From: a virus
IMG/VR virus record: IMGVR_UViG_3300020171_000014
Coordinates: 1-39,397 of that record
DNA: 39,397 nt
Strand: one strand, 5' to 3'
Below, in pieces: positions 7,594 through 16,466 of the stretch. The notes beneath the pieces are model-generated. The model was not told where the DNA came from. It did not search any database and was given only the letters and a program-made list of their open reading frames with translations. Position 1 is the first letter of the stretch, and every line of letters begins with the position of its first letter. A program made the position numbers and the translations under genes.

Positions 7594-8124
7594 ATGAATA
7601 TCAAAGTTCCTACTGGTATAAAATCTCCTACCGTAGTTATTATCGGTGGCGGAACTATGACTGGAGATGAAAAATCCAATAAGTTACAGGAAAAGCGTAT
7701 GGACTTATTGGAAAAGAGACTTGACCAGCAATATAAAAAGACTACCTCTGGTAATAATGGTAAAGATTACGCCAAAGATATTGAATCTATCCAAAAGTCT
7801 TTTATCAATCGCCTTGATAGATTTATTACTCAAAGCAAACAAAGTATTTCAAGCCAGAACAGTAAATTGCTTGAGGCATTGAAAAAGACAGTCAATCAGA
7901 AAGTAAAAATAATCAAGGAAAGTTCCAATGGTTCTGACAATTCCGAGATTAAAACTTTTATCAAGAAGATTGATTCTCTTGAGGACGCTATAAGGAAGAT
8001 TTCCCTTAAGACTGTTAATGTAAATCGTAGCGTAAAACTTGACGACTCTTTCCAGAAATGGTTTGAGAGGATGGAAAAAGCAATCAAAGATGCAAGACCG
8101 AGGATGTATCCAAGTCCGAGTTAA
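7594..8124 (+). CDS. Coiled-coil protein in the head cluster
   Basis: A 176-residue protein. After a short hydrophobic N-terminal strand region (SPTVVIIGGG) it is almost entirely helical and charged, with predicted coiled coils (KLQEKRMDLLEKRLDQQYKK; LLEALKKTVNQKVKIIKESS; IKKIDSLEDAIRKIS). Placed between portal and scaffold, it may be a minor head or scaffold-assisting protein. No family recognised. Confidence 0.6.
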   Translation: MNIKVPTGIKSPTVVIIGGGTMTGDEKSNKLQEKRMDLLEKRLDQQYKKTTSGNNGKDYAKDIESIQKSFINRLDRFITQSKQSISSQNSKLLEALKKTVNQKVKIIKESSNGSDNSEIKTFIKKIDSLEDAIRKISLKTVNVNRSVKLDDSFQKWFERMEKAIKDARPRMYPSPS

Positions 8125-8139
8125 AAAAGTTAATTGGTT

Positions 8140-8162
8140 ATTAGTTACCTTTTCTAACTAAT
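8140..8162 (+). promoter_or_regulatory. Perfect 8-bp inverted repeat before the scaffold gene
   Basis: ATTAGTTA at 8140-8147 pairs exactly with TAACTAAT at 8155-8162 around a 7-base loop. No T tract follows, so it is not a classical terminator. A second small GC dyad (CGCC/GGCG) lies just downstream. It may protect or process the mRNA so that scaffold and capsid are made at a higher level than portal, or be a protein-binding site. Confidence 0.45.
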
Positions 8163-8200
8163 CGATTCGCCATCGACTCGGCGTAAAAAGGGAGTAACAA

Positions 8201-8917
8201 ATGGCAAACGAACAGGATGTAAAGGAGACCTCGTCCTCTCCATTGGCGGAAGCAATAGCTTCCTCGCCAGAAGCATTAGAACAACAGTCTCAAGAGGCGC
8301 AGACTCCAGCGAAAGAGGAGGTAACTCAAGAGCAGACAGAACAACAGGCGGAAGAAGAATCAAGAGTTCCGTATTCTCGGCTGAAAGAAGTTGTTGATGA
8401 AAAAAACTGGTATAAACAGCAATTGGAACAGCGTTTAGCCCAGCAAAATCAGCAACAACCTCAACAACCAGTTACTGACCCATATTCGGGTATGAATCCA
8501 GAGGAGGAACGATTTTGGAGGGCAGTTGACCAAAGAGCCGAAAAAATCGCCGAAAGGAAACTGGGGCAGATTTCACCAGTCATTGACGCAGGGAGGATGG
8601 AATTAGCAACTATGAAAGTTCAGCAATTCAGGTCTACACATTCAGATATTAAACCAAATTCTCCCGAAGAAATTGCAATCGCTGAACGCATATCTTCCGG
8701 TTATCTTCCTGAAGATGCCTACAAAGTGGTGATGTGGGATAAAAAGGTTGCCGATGCCGAGAAACAGGGGAACATCAACGTTAAGCAAAAAATAGAAGCC
8801 AAAAAACAAGCCAATGTTGAGCAACGTTCAATACCCTCGGGAGTTAATTCGCACGTGAAAGAGAAGTTGACTTTACGCCAAAGGATTGAACGGGATGCCG
8901 CCAATATGGAGTTTTAG
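8201..8917 (+). CDS. Capsid scaffolding protein (probable)
   Basis: A 238-residue, hydrophilic protein directly before the major capsid gene, the usual scaffold position. The N-terminal third is Glu/Gln-rich and disordered, then RVPYSRLKEVVDEKNWYKQQ leads into a Gln-rich coiled coil, and the C-terminus is basic and helical (HVKEKLTLRQRIERDAANMEF), as in scaffolds that bind the capsid protein through a C-terminal helix. It has no protease motif. A GGGAG site precedes the ATG. It would guide prohead assembly and then be removed. Confidence 0.72.
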   Translation: MANEQDVKETSSSPLAEAIASSPEALEQQSQEAQTPAKEEVTQEQTEQQAEEESRVPYSRLKEVVDEKNWYKQQLEQRLAQQNQQQPQQPVTDPYSGMNPEEERFWRAVDQRAEKIAERKLGQISPVIDAGRMELATMKVQQFRSTHSDIKPNSPEEIAIAERISSGYLPEDAYKVVMWDKKVADAEKQGNINVKQKIEAKKQANVEQRSIPSGVNSHVKEKLTLRQRIERDAANMEF

Positions 8918-8943
8918 GTTTCTATTAAATCGAGGAGTTTCTA

Positions 8944-9906
8944 ATGGCAACTGGTAATAGTTCCTTCACAAAACTGATTACCACGACCCTTCAGAACCTC
9001 CCATCGGAAGTTTTTGACGCAGTTTCCACGAATAACGCACTACTTTATATGCTCCAAAAGAGGGGCAATTTAAAGATAGTGTCGGGTGGGCGGACTTTTA
9101 CCCATCCTATTTACTACAAAGCCAACACTTCTTTTAAATCCTACAACAAGACTGATACCATTGATACGCCTTTAATGGATGATGTTACTCGTGCTGAGTA
9201 TCCAATAAAGATAGTCGCTGGTTCAGTCGTGATTTCATTGCTTGAAGAAGCGATGAACTCAGGAAACAAAGAGAAGTTGATTGACTTGGTAGAGGAAACC
9301 GTAACACGCGCCAAAATTTCTATGGCAGAAGTTATGGGGGATCAGGTATTCGGTGACGGTGCCGGAGACAAGGATATTGATGGAATACGGTTCTTAATCA
9401 ATCCTGCTCCAGATGGTCAAGCAGATGTAGGTGGCATTGATGCATCTGCGAGTGGAAATGAATATTGGAGAAATCAAATCGGAACTACTGCTGATTTTAA
9501 TGCAACTACGGCTACATCTCTTGGCAAAATGTCAGCATTAGTGGCGGCTTGCACCTTTGGACGCCAAGGCCCGAGGTTGGTAATTACTACAAAGACCTTA
9601 TATTCTGAATATGAGGCTATGTTGGCTGCCAATGTTAGATATGTTACGACTGAGTTAGCAGACGCTGGATTTATGCACCTTGCATACCAGACTATGCCAC
9701 TCATATTTGATGACAATTGTCCGGCGGGTCAGATGTATTTCATTGACACGGACAACCTCTGGTTACAAGTATTGGCAAGAGGCAATATGGAATTAACGGA
9801 TATGCAACCTTCCCATGACCAATTGATGCGGGTAGCGTTGATGTATCTATTTGGCAACTTAACGACTGGCTCACGCCGGACTAACGGATATCATCCGTGG
9901 TCATAA
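8944..9906 (+). CDS. Major capsid protein (HK97 fold)
   Basis: A 320-residue protein in the canonical position after the scaffold. It begins without a long delta domain. It shows the E-loop-like and spine-helix pattern of HK97-type capsid proteins: GGRTFTHPIYYKANTSFKSY early, LIDLVEETVTRAKISMAEVM (spine helix), GDGAGDKDIDGIRFLINP and then the P-loop and A-domain segments, ending GSRRTNGYHPWS. Expected to form the icosahedral shell. No signal peptide, unlike the next gene. A GAGGAGTTT site precedes the ATG. Confidence 0.85.
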   Translation: MATGNSSFTKLITTTLQNLPSEVFDAVSTNNALLYMLQKRGNLKIVSGGRTFTHPIYYKANTSFKSYNKTDTIDTPLMDDVTRAEYPIKIVAGSVVISLLEEAMNSGNKEKLIDLVEETVTRAKISMAEVMGDQVFGDGAGDKDIDGIRFLINPAPDGQADVGGIDASASGNEYWRNQIGTTADFNATTATSLGKMSALVAACTFGRQGPRLVITTKTLYSEYEAMLAANVRYVTTELADAGFMHLAYQTMPLIFDDNCPAGQMYFIDTDNLWLQVLARGNMELTDMQPSHDQLMRVALMYLFGNLTTGSRRTNGYHPWS

Positions 9907-9919
9907 TAGGAGGAATAAG

Positions 9920-10471
9920 ATGAAAAAATATCTATTTATCGTCTTGGCACTCCTACTGATGGTCGGAGTAGCCAATGCAACAAACATACCACAAGAAACT
10001 GATCCAAAGAACTATCCTACTGTTTGGACTGAATTAGTCTATTCAGCTACAAACATTGCAACTGGTATGGTAGTAGTGTGGGATTTTGATACCTCGGATT
10101 CTGACGCTGGTTCTGTTTACGATGATATGTGTCCGTGGGTAAAAGTTTCCGCTACTGCGGATAGTGTATGGACTGCTGGAGTAACCACAATAGGAAAAGT
10201 AGGGGGAACTTATGCTATCCAAGCAGGTAGCATAGGCAGGATTATCATTAAAGGCCCTGCTCCTGTTCACAATAACGGAACAGCTGCTACTGTGAACACT
10301 ATTTGTGCTTCAACAAGTGCTGGTTATGTAGGAGTTAATACGCCAAGCACAGATACTGCTTCTTTGGGTGTGGTAATAAAGGCTTCGGCTGCTGGTAATG
10401 ATGTAGAAGCGGATTTAGGTGCAAATTCTTCGCTTATTTACATTGATCCAACACTGAATCCTTCAAGTTAA
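9920..10471 (+). CDS. Decoration-type protein with a Sec signal peptide
   Basis: A 183-residue protein in the position of a head decoration protein (immediately after the capsid gene, before the terminator). Yet it starts with a textbook Sec signal peptide: KK, a hydrophobic core (FIVLALLLMVGV) and cleavage at ANA-T near residues 20/21. The mature part is beta-rich and Ala/Thr/Gly-rich (VTTIGKVGGTYAIQAGSIGRIIIKG), similar in texture to DUF2190-like decoration or head-fiber proteins. Ribosome site GGAGGAATAAG fixes the start. Whether it is exported or incorporated in virions cannot be told from sequence. Confidence 0.65.
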   Translation: MKKYLFIVLALLLMVGVANATNIPQETDPKNYPTVWTELVYSATNIATGMVVVWDFDTSDSDAGSVYDDMCPWVKVSATADSVWTAGVTTIGKVGGTYAIQAGSIGRIIIKGPAPVHNNGTAATVNTICASTSAGYVGVNTPSTDTASLGVVIKASAAGNDVEADLGANSSLIYIDPTLNPSS

Positions 10472-10478
10472 CAAAACT

Positions 10479-10509
10479 GGGGGCGGGAATCCTGCCCCCT
10501 TTTGTCTTT
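10479..10509 (+). terminator. Strong intrinsic terminator after the capsid genes
   Basis: GGGGGCGGG at 10479-10487 pairs with CCTGCCCCC at 10491-10499 (nine pairs, one G-U) around an AAT loop, then TTTTGTCTTT. It starts eight bases after the decoration gene stop. This is the clearest terminator in the window and should separate the high-level capsid transcript from the following genes. Confidence 0.93.
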
Positions 10510-10511
10510 AT

Positions 10512-10712
10512 ATGAGAATATTATTACTTTTAATTTTACTATTATCGGGTTGTGCCACAACTTTTCAACCTTCTGGTAATGACGGAAGAAAGACCGAATA
10601 TTATTGGGCTAAACAAACCTGTTCTTTATGCCACAAACCTTGCGGGTATTTTAAGATTATGAATAAAAAGAAAATTGTATGTGCGGGTTGTTTTGAGAAA
10701 AGGTATAAATGA
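10512..10712 (+). CDS. Small zinc-ribbon lipoprotein
   Basis: A 66-residue protein with a short type II signal peptide (MRILLLLILLLSGCA; lipobox LSGC, lipidated Cys14). The mature part has CSLCHKPCGYF and CAGC, i.e. a two-CxxC arrangement that could bind a metal or form disulfides. It starts just after the terminator and its stop overlaps the next start (ATGA), so it is translationally coupled to the O-antigen ligase-like gene. The pair looks like an inserted moron, and the lipoprotein may act at the envelope with its partner. Confidence 0.6.
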   Translation: MRILLLLILLLSGCATTFQPSGNDGRKTEYYWAKQTCSLCHKPCGYFKIMNKKKIVCAGCFEKRYK

Positions 10713-11815
10713 TAAACCTTTTCCTTGTGTTCTTTTGTTTATTGCCCTGGGGGAGTTTCTTTTTTAAACAAGTTGATATTTGGCATAGCACAGGGCAATT
10801 CGTTCAGGTCGGTATCCTGATATTATTCTACTGGTCGTTCTTTGAAAAACCGAAATCAGTCCAGATATTAAACAGGGCATTGGGTTCATTTATCTGTTGG
10901 GCTGGATTGACAACCGCTTATGGTTGGATAACGGTATTCGCTACTTCTAAACATTATCCTATCAAGATATTTATGCCATTCTTTAATCTATTATGCCTGA
11001 TATTGCTCTATAAGTTGATTGTGGAATACCTTGATGGCAAGAATATAGAAAGAATATTGAGATGGCTAAAATATAGCGTGATGTTACTTATTATTTACTG
11101 TACCTTGCAATATTTTAAACTTGACGAATTTTTTAGTGGGATAAATAACACTGGCGACCAGTTGGTAGGGACTATCGGGAATCCGATGCACCTTGCGGGG
11201 ATGTTGGCGATGTGCCAACCCTTATTCTTCAAGAAAAGTTTTGAGAATATATTATCCCTGATTGTCCTTTGGTCGGTAATCTTATTGACAGGTTCTGCCA
11301 CAGGGTTGATAGCGGGGATAGCAGTTATATTGTTCTGGTTATTTTTCAAGAAACGATTGGCGTTCACAATCGCCTCGGCAATATCGGTTCTTTCTCTCAT
11401 TGCATTATATTTTTACAAAAGCAATTTTTTCTTTAACTCCGACAGATTCAGAGTATGGGGTTTGGTTTGCAAGGCAATAAAGGATAAATTTATCACGGGT
11501 TTCGGACTTGGGACTTATGGGATAAGCAATATAGGCGACACTAACATACATTGGCAGCATACTCATAATGAATACTTGCAGATTATTTTTGAGTTAGGTT
11601 CAATCGGATTAGTTTTGGTTCTTTGGTGTATCTGGGATTATTTTAGATTATTCAAGTCATTAAAAACAGATTTGACAATCAGGTTAGCAAGTATATTCTT
11701 CGGATTTTGTTTATTATGCGGAGTGACGTTTTTTAGTCATTTATGGATTACAAGTATTATTGGAATGATGGCATACGCAAGTTTATACGCAATTAAAAAC
11801 ACGGAGGTAGCGTGA
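10709..11815 (+). CDS. O-antigen ligase/polymerase-like membrane protein (Wzy_C family)
   Basis: A 368-residue polytopic membrane protein with roughly ten hydrophobic segments. Family motifs: GTIGNPMHLAGML (155-165), SDRFRVW (244-250), GFGLGTY (264-270) and HTHNEYLQIIFELGSIGLV (284-302), the conserved periplasmic loop region of WaaL/Wzy proteins. These enzymes join O-antigen units from undecaprenyl diphosphate to each other or to lipid A-core. In a phage it would alter host lipopolysaccharide, blocking superinfection or changing the serotype. Coupled by ATGA to a lipoprotein gene and by GTGA to the connector gene. Confidence 0.8.
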   Translation: MINLFLVFFCLLPWGSFFFKQVDIWHSTGQFVQVGILILFYWSFFEKPKSVQILNRALGSFICWAGLTTAYGWITVFATSKHYPIKIFMPFFNLLCLILLYKLIVEYLDGKNIERILRWLKYSVMLLIIYCTLQYFKLDEFFSGINNTGDQLVGTIGNPMHLAGMLAMCQPLFFKKSFENILSLIVLWSVILLTGSATGLIAGIAVILFWLFFKKRLAFTIASAISVLSLIALYFYKSNFFFNSDRFRVWGLVCKAIKDKFITGFGLGTYGISNIGDTNIHWQHTHNEYLQIIFELGSIGLVLVLWCIWDYFRLFKSLKTDLTIRLASIFFGFCLLCGVTFFSHLWITSIIGMMAYASLYAIKNTEVA

Positions 11816-13476
11816 GAACCCGTTTAGAAATCAGGAATAGAGTAGCAACCGACACAAGGGAAACACAGATAAATACTTCTATTGAAGAATGGATAAACCA
11901 AACATTGGCAGAAATCAATGACCCCGCCTGGGCTTTTGAACAAGTTATTGCTATGCGCGGATATAATCATAACTGGTCGTTCAATCGCAGGAAAGCAACT
12001 CTTATTGTTGGTTCTGGTATTTATACCAAATTATTACTTCATTGCGACGGAATTGATGCTTCGACTACCTTTATCGATGAAACAGAAAAAATAATAACCG
12101 CTAATGGAACCGCCCAAATAGACACTGCACAAAGCAAATTCGGCGGGGCTTCTGGGTTATTTGGTGGAGTTGACGCTTATTTATCAACTCCAGACCACGC
12201 TAACTGGAATTTTGGCATAGGAAATTTTACCATAGATTTATGGATTAGGTTCAATACGTTGACTAATGCTCAAATATTTATGGGGCAATACGAGGATGCA
12301 AATAATTATTGGTATCTTATGAAAGATGCCAATGCCAATGGCAATAAGTTGAGTATGAAATTCGTTGATGGCGCTACTACGAAAGGTAATTATGTTATGA
12401 CAAGTTCGTGGTCGGGAGTGGCAATCAACACTTGGTATCATTTAAGGTTTGTAAGAAGTTCAGGGGTTGGGTATATATTTATAGATGGAACATCCCAGAC
12501 TCTTACCGAATCTACCGCATTTTCGTCTAATGATGTAGGTGATATGTCCGCAGTATTGACTATCGGTCAGCAGAATTCTGCCAGTTATTTTGATGGTTGG
12601 ATGGATGAAATAAGAGTATCCAAAGGCATAGCAATATCAACCGCCGATTTTACATCTCCGACAGATGCTTTCACTTATAGTGTGGATACGGAGTTCTACC
12701 AATTACCCAGAGATGTAGATAAAATATCTTTAATCAGGCAGACTGCTACTCCAATAAAAATCAGATTTATCCCAGACGATTTATTCTACGATTATATTCC
12801 TAATCCCACCGCCACGGGAAACCCCAAATGGTATCGTATATGGGAAGAAGAAGGTGTCAGGGTAAGGTTATCCTTTGATGACACAATTGAGGTAATTTCA
12901 TCTTCGGCTTCTGATACTACCCAGACAATAAGGATAGTTGGTTATGATACAAATGGTTTATTAAGGACGGAAAGTTTAACATTAACAGGCCAAACCGTGG
13001 TTTCGGGGACTATTACCTATGATGCAGGAAAAGTATTAAGGGTATCAAAATCAGATAATACGACAGGTGTAATTACTGTAAGAAAAGCAACTGGGGATGT
13101 TACACTTGTCCAGTTAGCCCCCACTGAAAGGGCTGGACGTTTTAAGATTATTTCTTTATATCCCATACCTACATCAGCAATCACTCTTTACATAGAATAC
13201 TTTACCACTATACGCAGATTAGAAGGCGACAATGATGTCCCTGATTTAGATGAGAAATGGTTATGGGTAGTCAGACTTGGCGCAATGGCGAAGGTATATC
13301 AATACCAGAATAAAGAAAGTCTGTTCAATACCACGCAGGCATTATTCGCTTCGGCGGTAAGAAGTATGGTAAAGGCAGATTTAGGGAATGTAGATTATAT
13401 CCCTTATTTACGAAGTCAGTTGGATAGTATAGGCCAGAGAGATATTTTAGATTTGTGCGATTTACCGTTAGGCTAA
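11812..13476 (+). CDS. Head-tail connector/adaptor protein with an inserted LamG domain
   Basis: A 554-residue protein with a GTG start overlapping the upstream stop (GTGA). Residues 1-70 (RLEIRNRVATDTRETQINTS) and about 290-554 (EFYQLPRDVDKISLIRQ ... DEKWLWVVRLGAMAKVYQYQ) look like an adaptor of the kind joining portal and tail. Between them, about 74-287 is a separate LamG/concanavalin-like beta sandwich: LLLHCDG, GNFTIDLWIRFNT, NTWYHLRFVRSSG, YIFIDGT, LTIGQQ, FDGWMDEIRVSKG. Such domains bind glycans, so the neck of the virion would display a carbohydrate-binding module. A second LamG protein is encoded at the end of the operon. Confidence 0.75.
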   Translation: MRTRLEIRNRVATDTRETQINTSIEEWINQTLAEINDPAWAFEQVIAMRGYNHNWSFNRRKATLIVGSGIYTKLLLHCDGIDASTTFIDETEKIITANGTAQIDTAQSKFGGASGLFGGVDAYLSTPDHANWNFGIGNFTIDLWIRFNTLTNAQIFMGQYEDANNYWYLMKDANANGNKLSMKFVDGATTKGNYVMTSSWSGVAINTWYHLRFVRSSGVGYIFIDGTSQTLTESTAFSSNDVGDMSAVLTIGQQNSASYFDGWMDEIRVSKGIAISTADFTSPTDAFTYSVDTEFYQLPRDVDKISLIRQTATPIKIRFIPDDLFYDYIPNPTATGNPKWYRIWEEEGVRVRLSFDDTIEVISSSASDTTQTIRIVGYDTNGLLRTESLTLTGQTVVSGTITYDAGKVLRVSKSDNTTGVITVRKATGDVTLVQLAPTERAGRFKIISLYPIPTSAITLYIEYFTTIRRLEGDNDVPDLDEKWLWVVRLGAMAKVYQYQNKESLFNTTQALFASAVRSMVKADLGNVDYIPYLRSQLDSIGQRDILDLCDLPLG

Positions 13477-13478
13477 AT

Positions 13479-15320
13479 ATGAAGAAATTATTACTTACAT
13501 TATTTTTAGTATTATCTTTATCTTACGCAAACGCGCAGGAGAAGGCAAGGGTTTTTCCTGAACAGGGATTGCAGACCTTCCTCGGTCTCGATGATACTTC
13601 AAGTCCACCGATAGTAAAAGATGGCCGTGCCGCAGATATCCAAAATATCACCCTTGATATAACTGGCGCAGCTTCAAAACGCAATGGTTATGCGTTTCAT
13701 TGCTTATTAGATACTCTTGCCTTAGTTGATGATTTCGAGGCAGTAACAGGTATGCACGAAATCTATGCCTCAACTGGTATTCGCACAAAGATAGCCACTT
13801 GTGGTAATAAGTTATTTGCTATCACAAAGGCAGGGGTAAAGACTGATATTACAAATGGTGTTACCATTACCGAGGGCGAAGATTATCAATGGTCATTCAT
13901 TACCGCACTTGATTATGGAATAGGGACGAATAATGTTGACCCTCCGATTAAGACTCAAGGGACTTCCGCAACTACTTCCGCGCTTTCCTTTACTGGCCTT
14001 TCCAATACAGTTACCGATGCTAAATGTATTATTTGGTGGAAAAATTATCTCATCATTGGAAATACTACTGAAGCGGTAACTGGCGTTCATCCCACCCGTA
14101 TCCGATGGTCTAATGTCGGTTATATTGAAACTTGGTCGAATGACGATTATGTGGATATTGCTACTTTAGGCGGTCAACAGATAGAAGGTTTTGCCACTCT
14201 TTATGATAACCTTTATATCTTTCTTACCGATAGTATCTATAAAGTATCTTTGGTCGGGGGCGATGAGTTAATAAATGTCAGCAAGGTAAGCGAGGGCATA
14301 GGTTGTATCGCCAAAAATTCAATCCAGAACATACAGATAGGAAATTCCGAAGGTCTTATATTCTTATCCAGGGACAAGACAATAAATTTCTGCGATGGCG
14401 TAAAGGTTCAGGAAATATCAACTAACATCAGTAATTTAATGGATGATTTATCTTCGGCTCGGCTTCCTTATGCGGTAAGCATAGATGACCAGGAAAACGC
14501 CCATTATTATTTGGCAGCGACTACCTCTGGGACAAATGATTTACTTTTAGATTTCCATTATGGCATAGGGGAATGGTCAAAACATATACAGATAGATGCA
14601 AATGCTTTCTGCGTGGCCAATGATAGCAATGAAAAGCCACAGATATATTTTGGGAATTACCATTCGGTAATATATCAGATGATTGACCCCGATAAAGACA
14701 GTGATGTGGGTGGGGATACTGGAACAATAACAAGCACGGGAACTTATGATACAGCAACCGCTACGGGACAAACAGTCTTATACGATACCTCTGCCAACTT
14801 TACCGCAACTGGAGTTATTGTAACTGGGGCGATAGTATCTTTTACATCGGGAACTGGAGTAGGGACAGAAGTAGTAATTACAAGTTCAATACCTACGGGA
14901 CTTATGGTTACAGGGATTACTGTTACGGCTATCACGGGGACTACTTATTCTATTGGTGCAATAGACGCATACTACACGACTAAATGGTATGACACTGGTT
15001 CTGCGGTTATGCGCAAGAATTTTGGCGAGTTATTCCTTTGGGCTTCTGCGGATACTTCCGTAAATATGCAGGTTTATTATGCGACTGATTTCGCTAATAC
15101 AATAACTTCAACTGATGTGGATATAGGCACAGAGGGTAGCCTTTGGGGGACTGCTATATGGGGAACAGATGTCTGGGGCGGTTCTGAAACCAAACTTTCA
15201 ATAATACCCTTGAATGTTTCAGGCAGGTATATCAAGTTAAAATTCAGCGAGAATAGTATTGACGAACCGATGGATTTGCTTGGATACAATATTTTATTAT
15301 GGGACTTGGATTATAAATAA
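13479..15320 (+). CDS. Tail hub/tail-tube-B-like protein with a signal peptide
   Basis: A 613-residue protein. An in-frame ATG 24 bases upstream exists, but the ATG three bases after the connector stop gives a clean signal peptide MKKLLLTLFLVLSLSYANA-Q. After it, GRAADIQNITLDITGAASKRNGY matches the start of many phage tail-nozzle or stabilisation proteins (ASDIQN...G.LSKRPGY). The body is beta-rich with repeated short strands, as in a propeller (IRWSNVGYIETW, VSIDDQENAHYY, KWYDTGSAVMRKNFGELFLW). It probably closes the short tail tube. A Sec leader on such a protein is unexpected. Confidence 0.65.
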   Translation: MKKLLLTLFLVLSLSYANAQEKARVFPEQGLQTFLGLDDTSSPPIVKDGRAADIQNITLDITGAASKRNGYAFHCLLDTLALVDDFEAVTGMHEIYASTGIRTKIATCGNKLFAITKAGVKTDITNGVTITEGEDYQWSFITALDYGIGTNNVDPPIKTQGTSATTSALSFTGLSNTVTDAKCIIWWKNYLIIGNTTEAVTGVHPTRIRWSNVGYIETWSNDDYVDIATLGGQQIEGFATLYDNLYIFLTDSIYKVSLVGGDELINVSKVSEGIGCIAKNSIQNIQIGNSEGLIFLSRDKTINFCDGVKVQEISTNISNLMDDLSSARLPYAVSIDDQENAHYYLAATTSGTNDLLLDFHYGIGEWSKHIQIDANAFCVANDSNEKPQIYFGNYHSVIYQMIDPDKDSDVGGDTGTITSTGTYDTATATGQTVLYDTSANFTATGVIVTGAIVSFTSGTGVGTEVVITSSIPTGLMVTGITVTAITGTTYSIGAIDAYYTTKWYDTGSAVMRKNFGELFLWASADTSVNMQVYYATDFANTITSTDVDIGTEGSLWGTAIWGTDVWGGSETKLSIIPLNVSGRYIKLKFSENSIDEPMDLLGYNILLWDLDYK

Positions 15321-15640
15321 TGAGAAGGATTATTTGCGGATTCATTTTGGGAAGTCTATTAGTAAGCGGGATAAGTTATGCTTACAGAACCCCTAAACCG
15401 CAGAGGATTACCGACTTTAACCAGAACGGATTAGTAATACTTAATGAGAATTTAGAACAACTCTGGAATGTAACGAATGGAAGATACAATCTAAATATTA
15501 CCACGAATAATCCCGATGGAAGTTTGCAGGGAAATGGGGGAGATATGGTTTTATTCAATAATAGTGGAACTTACTATCTTGAAATAAATACTACTGGGGC
15601 GAAAGTTTGGCGCGGGGTAGTCCTTACGAATACGCCATAG
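15320..15640 (+). CDS. Small tail protein with a signal peptide
   Basis: A 106-residue protein whose ATG overlaps the previous stop (TAATG). It has a signal peptide (RR, hydrophobic stretch, SYA cleavage near residue 21), then ITDFNQNGLVILNENLEQLW, a helix like those at the N-terminus of fibers, and a beta-rich C-terminus (GGDMVLFNNSGTYYLEINTT). Possibly a fiber adaptor or short fiber. It is coupled to the following fiber gene. Confidence 0.55.
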   Translation: MRRIICGFILGSLLVSGISYAYRTPKPQRITDFNQNGLVILNENLEQLWNVTNGRYNLNITTNNPDGSLQGNGGDMVLFNNSGTYYLEINTTGAKVWRGVVLTNTP

Positions 15641-15648
15641 GAGATAAG

Positions 15649-16437
15649 ATGAAAAAAATATTATTTGTTTTGATACTTTTATTACTTCCAACTTTTTTAT
15701 ATTCTGCACCGCCTTCCAGAGTTTATACTTATACAACAGGCAATAAAATCAATCCATCGGAAGTTACGCAGAACGAAGATGCTATTTTTAATTATCTATC
15801 AAGAGGTGTTGATAAATTTGCAGGTGCTATTGAAACTGGCAATATCCTTGATGGCACACTTACCAATGCGGATATATCGGGGAGTGCGGCGATAACTTAT
15901 GGGAAGTTAAGTTTAACAGGCGGGATACTTAATGCCGACATATCTTCTTCGGCGGCGATAGTAGATACTAAATTAGCACAGATTACTACCGCTTCAAAAG
16001 TTCATACTTCTTCTATTACTGGTGGATTAACTTTACCCTCAGGTGCAGTATTCTTTATGATAACTGGTAGTTGTCCTACTGGTTCAACAGATGTTACTGC
16101 GACATATACAGGTAAATCTGTAAGAATAAATGCCACTCAAGGGTCAACTGGCGGTTCAGATACAGTAACAATATCAGAAGCAAACTTACCAAGTCATATT
16201 CACGCAGCAGGAACTTTGACTGGTGGGGCGCATACACATAGTCTTCCTTATAATACCACTGGCGGGGAGAATCCAGGTTTAACTACCCCCAGCACAGCTG
16301 GGTATGAGGGTGCCTCTCCTTCTACAGGTTCAGCTGGCGCAGTTGCAGTCACAGGTTCAACTGGAGCAATTGGTTCAGGAACGGCAACAACAATAACTAA
16401 TCCTTATGTAACTTGTAAAATGTGTCAAGTGAATTAG
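15649..16437 (+). CDS. Tail fiber/collar-type protein with a signal peptide
   Basis: A 262-residue protein; an AGGAG site selects the ATG that opens with the signal peptide (MKKILFVLILLLLPTFLYSA). The mature N-terminus resembles a fiber attachment helix (NKINPSEVTQNEDAIFNYL), followed by repeated ADISGSAAI / ADISSSAAI elements and a C-terminal phage collar-like domain: ISEANLPSHIHAAGTLTGGAHTHSLP, with metal-binding-type His pairs, ending ITNPYVTCKMCQVN. Receptor-binding or fiber-tip role is likely. The frame continues after its TAG for 11 codons to another TAG. Confidence 0.7.
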   Translation: MKKILFVLILLLLPTFLYSAPPSRVYTYTTGNKINPSEVTQNEDAIFNYLSRGVDKFAGAIETGNILDGTLTNADISGSAAITYGKLSLTGGILNADISSSAAIVDTKLAQITTASKVHTSSITGGLTLPSGAVFFMITGSCPTGSTDVTATYTGKSVRINATQGSTGGSDTVTISEANLPSHIHAAGTLTGGAHTHSLPYNTTGGENPGLTTPSTAGYEGASPSTGSAGAVAVTGSTGAIGSGTATTITNPYVTCKMCQVN

Positions 16438-16466
16438 GTGTTAGATGAACTTCTGCAAATCGCCAA

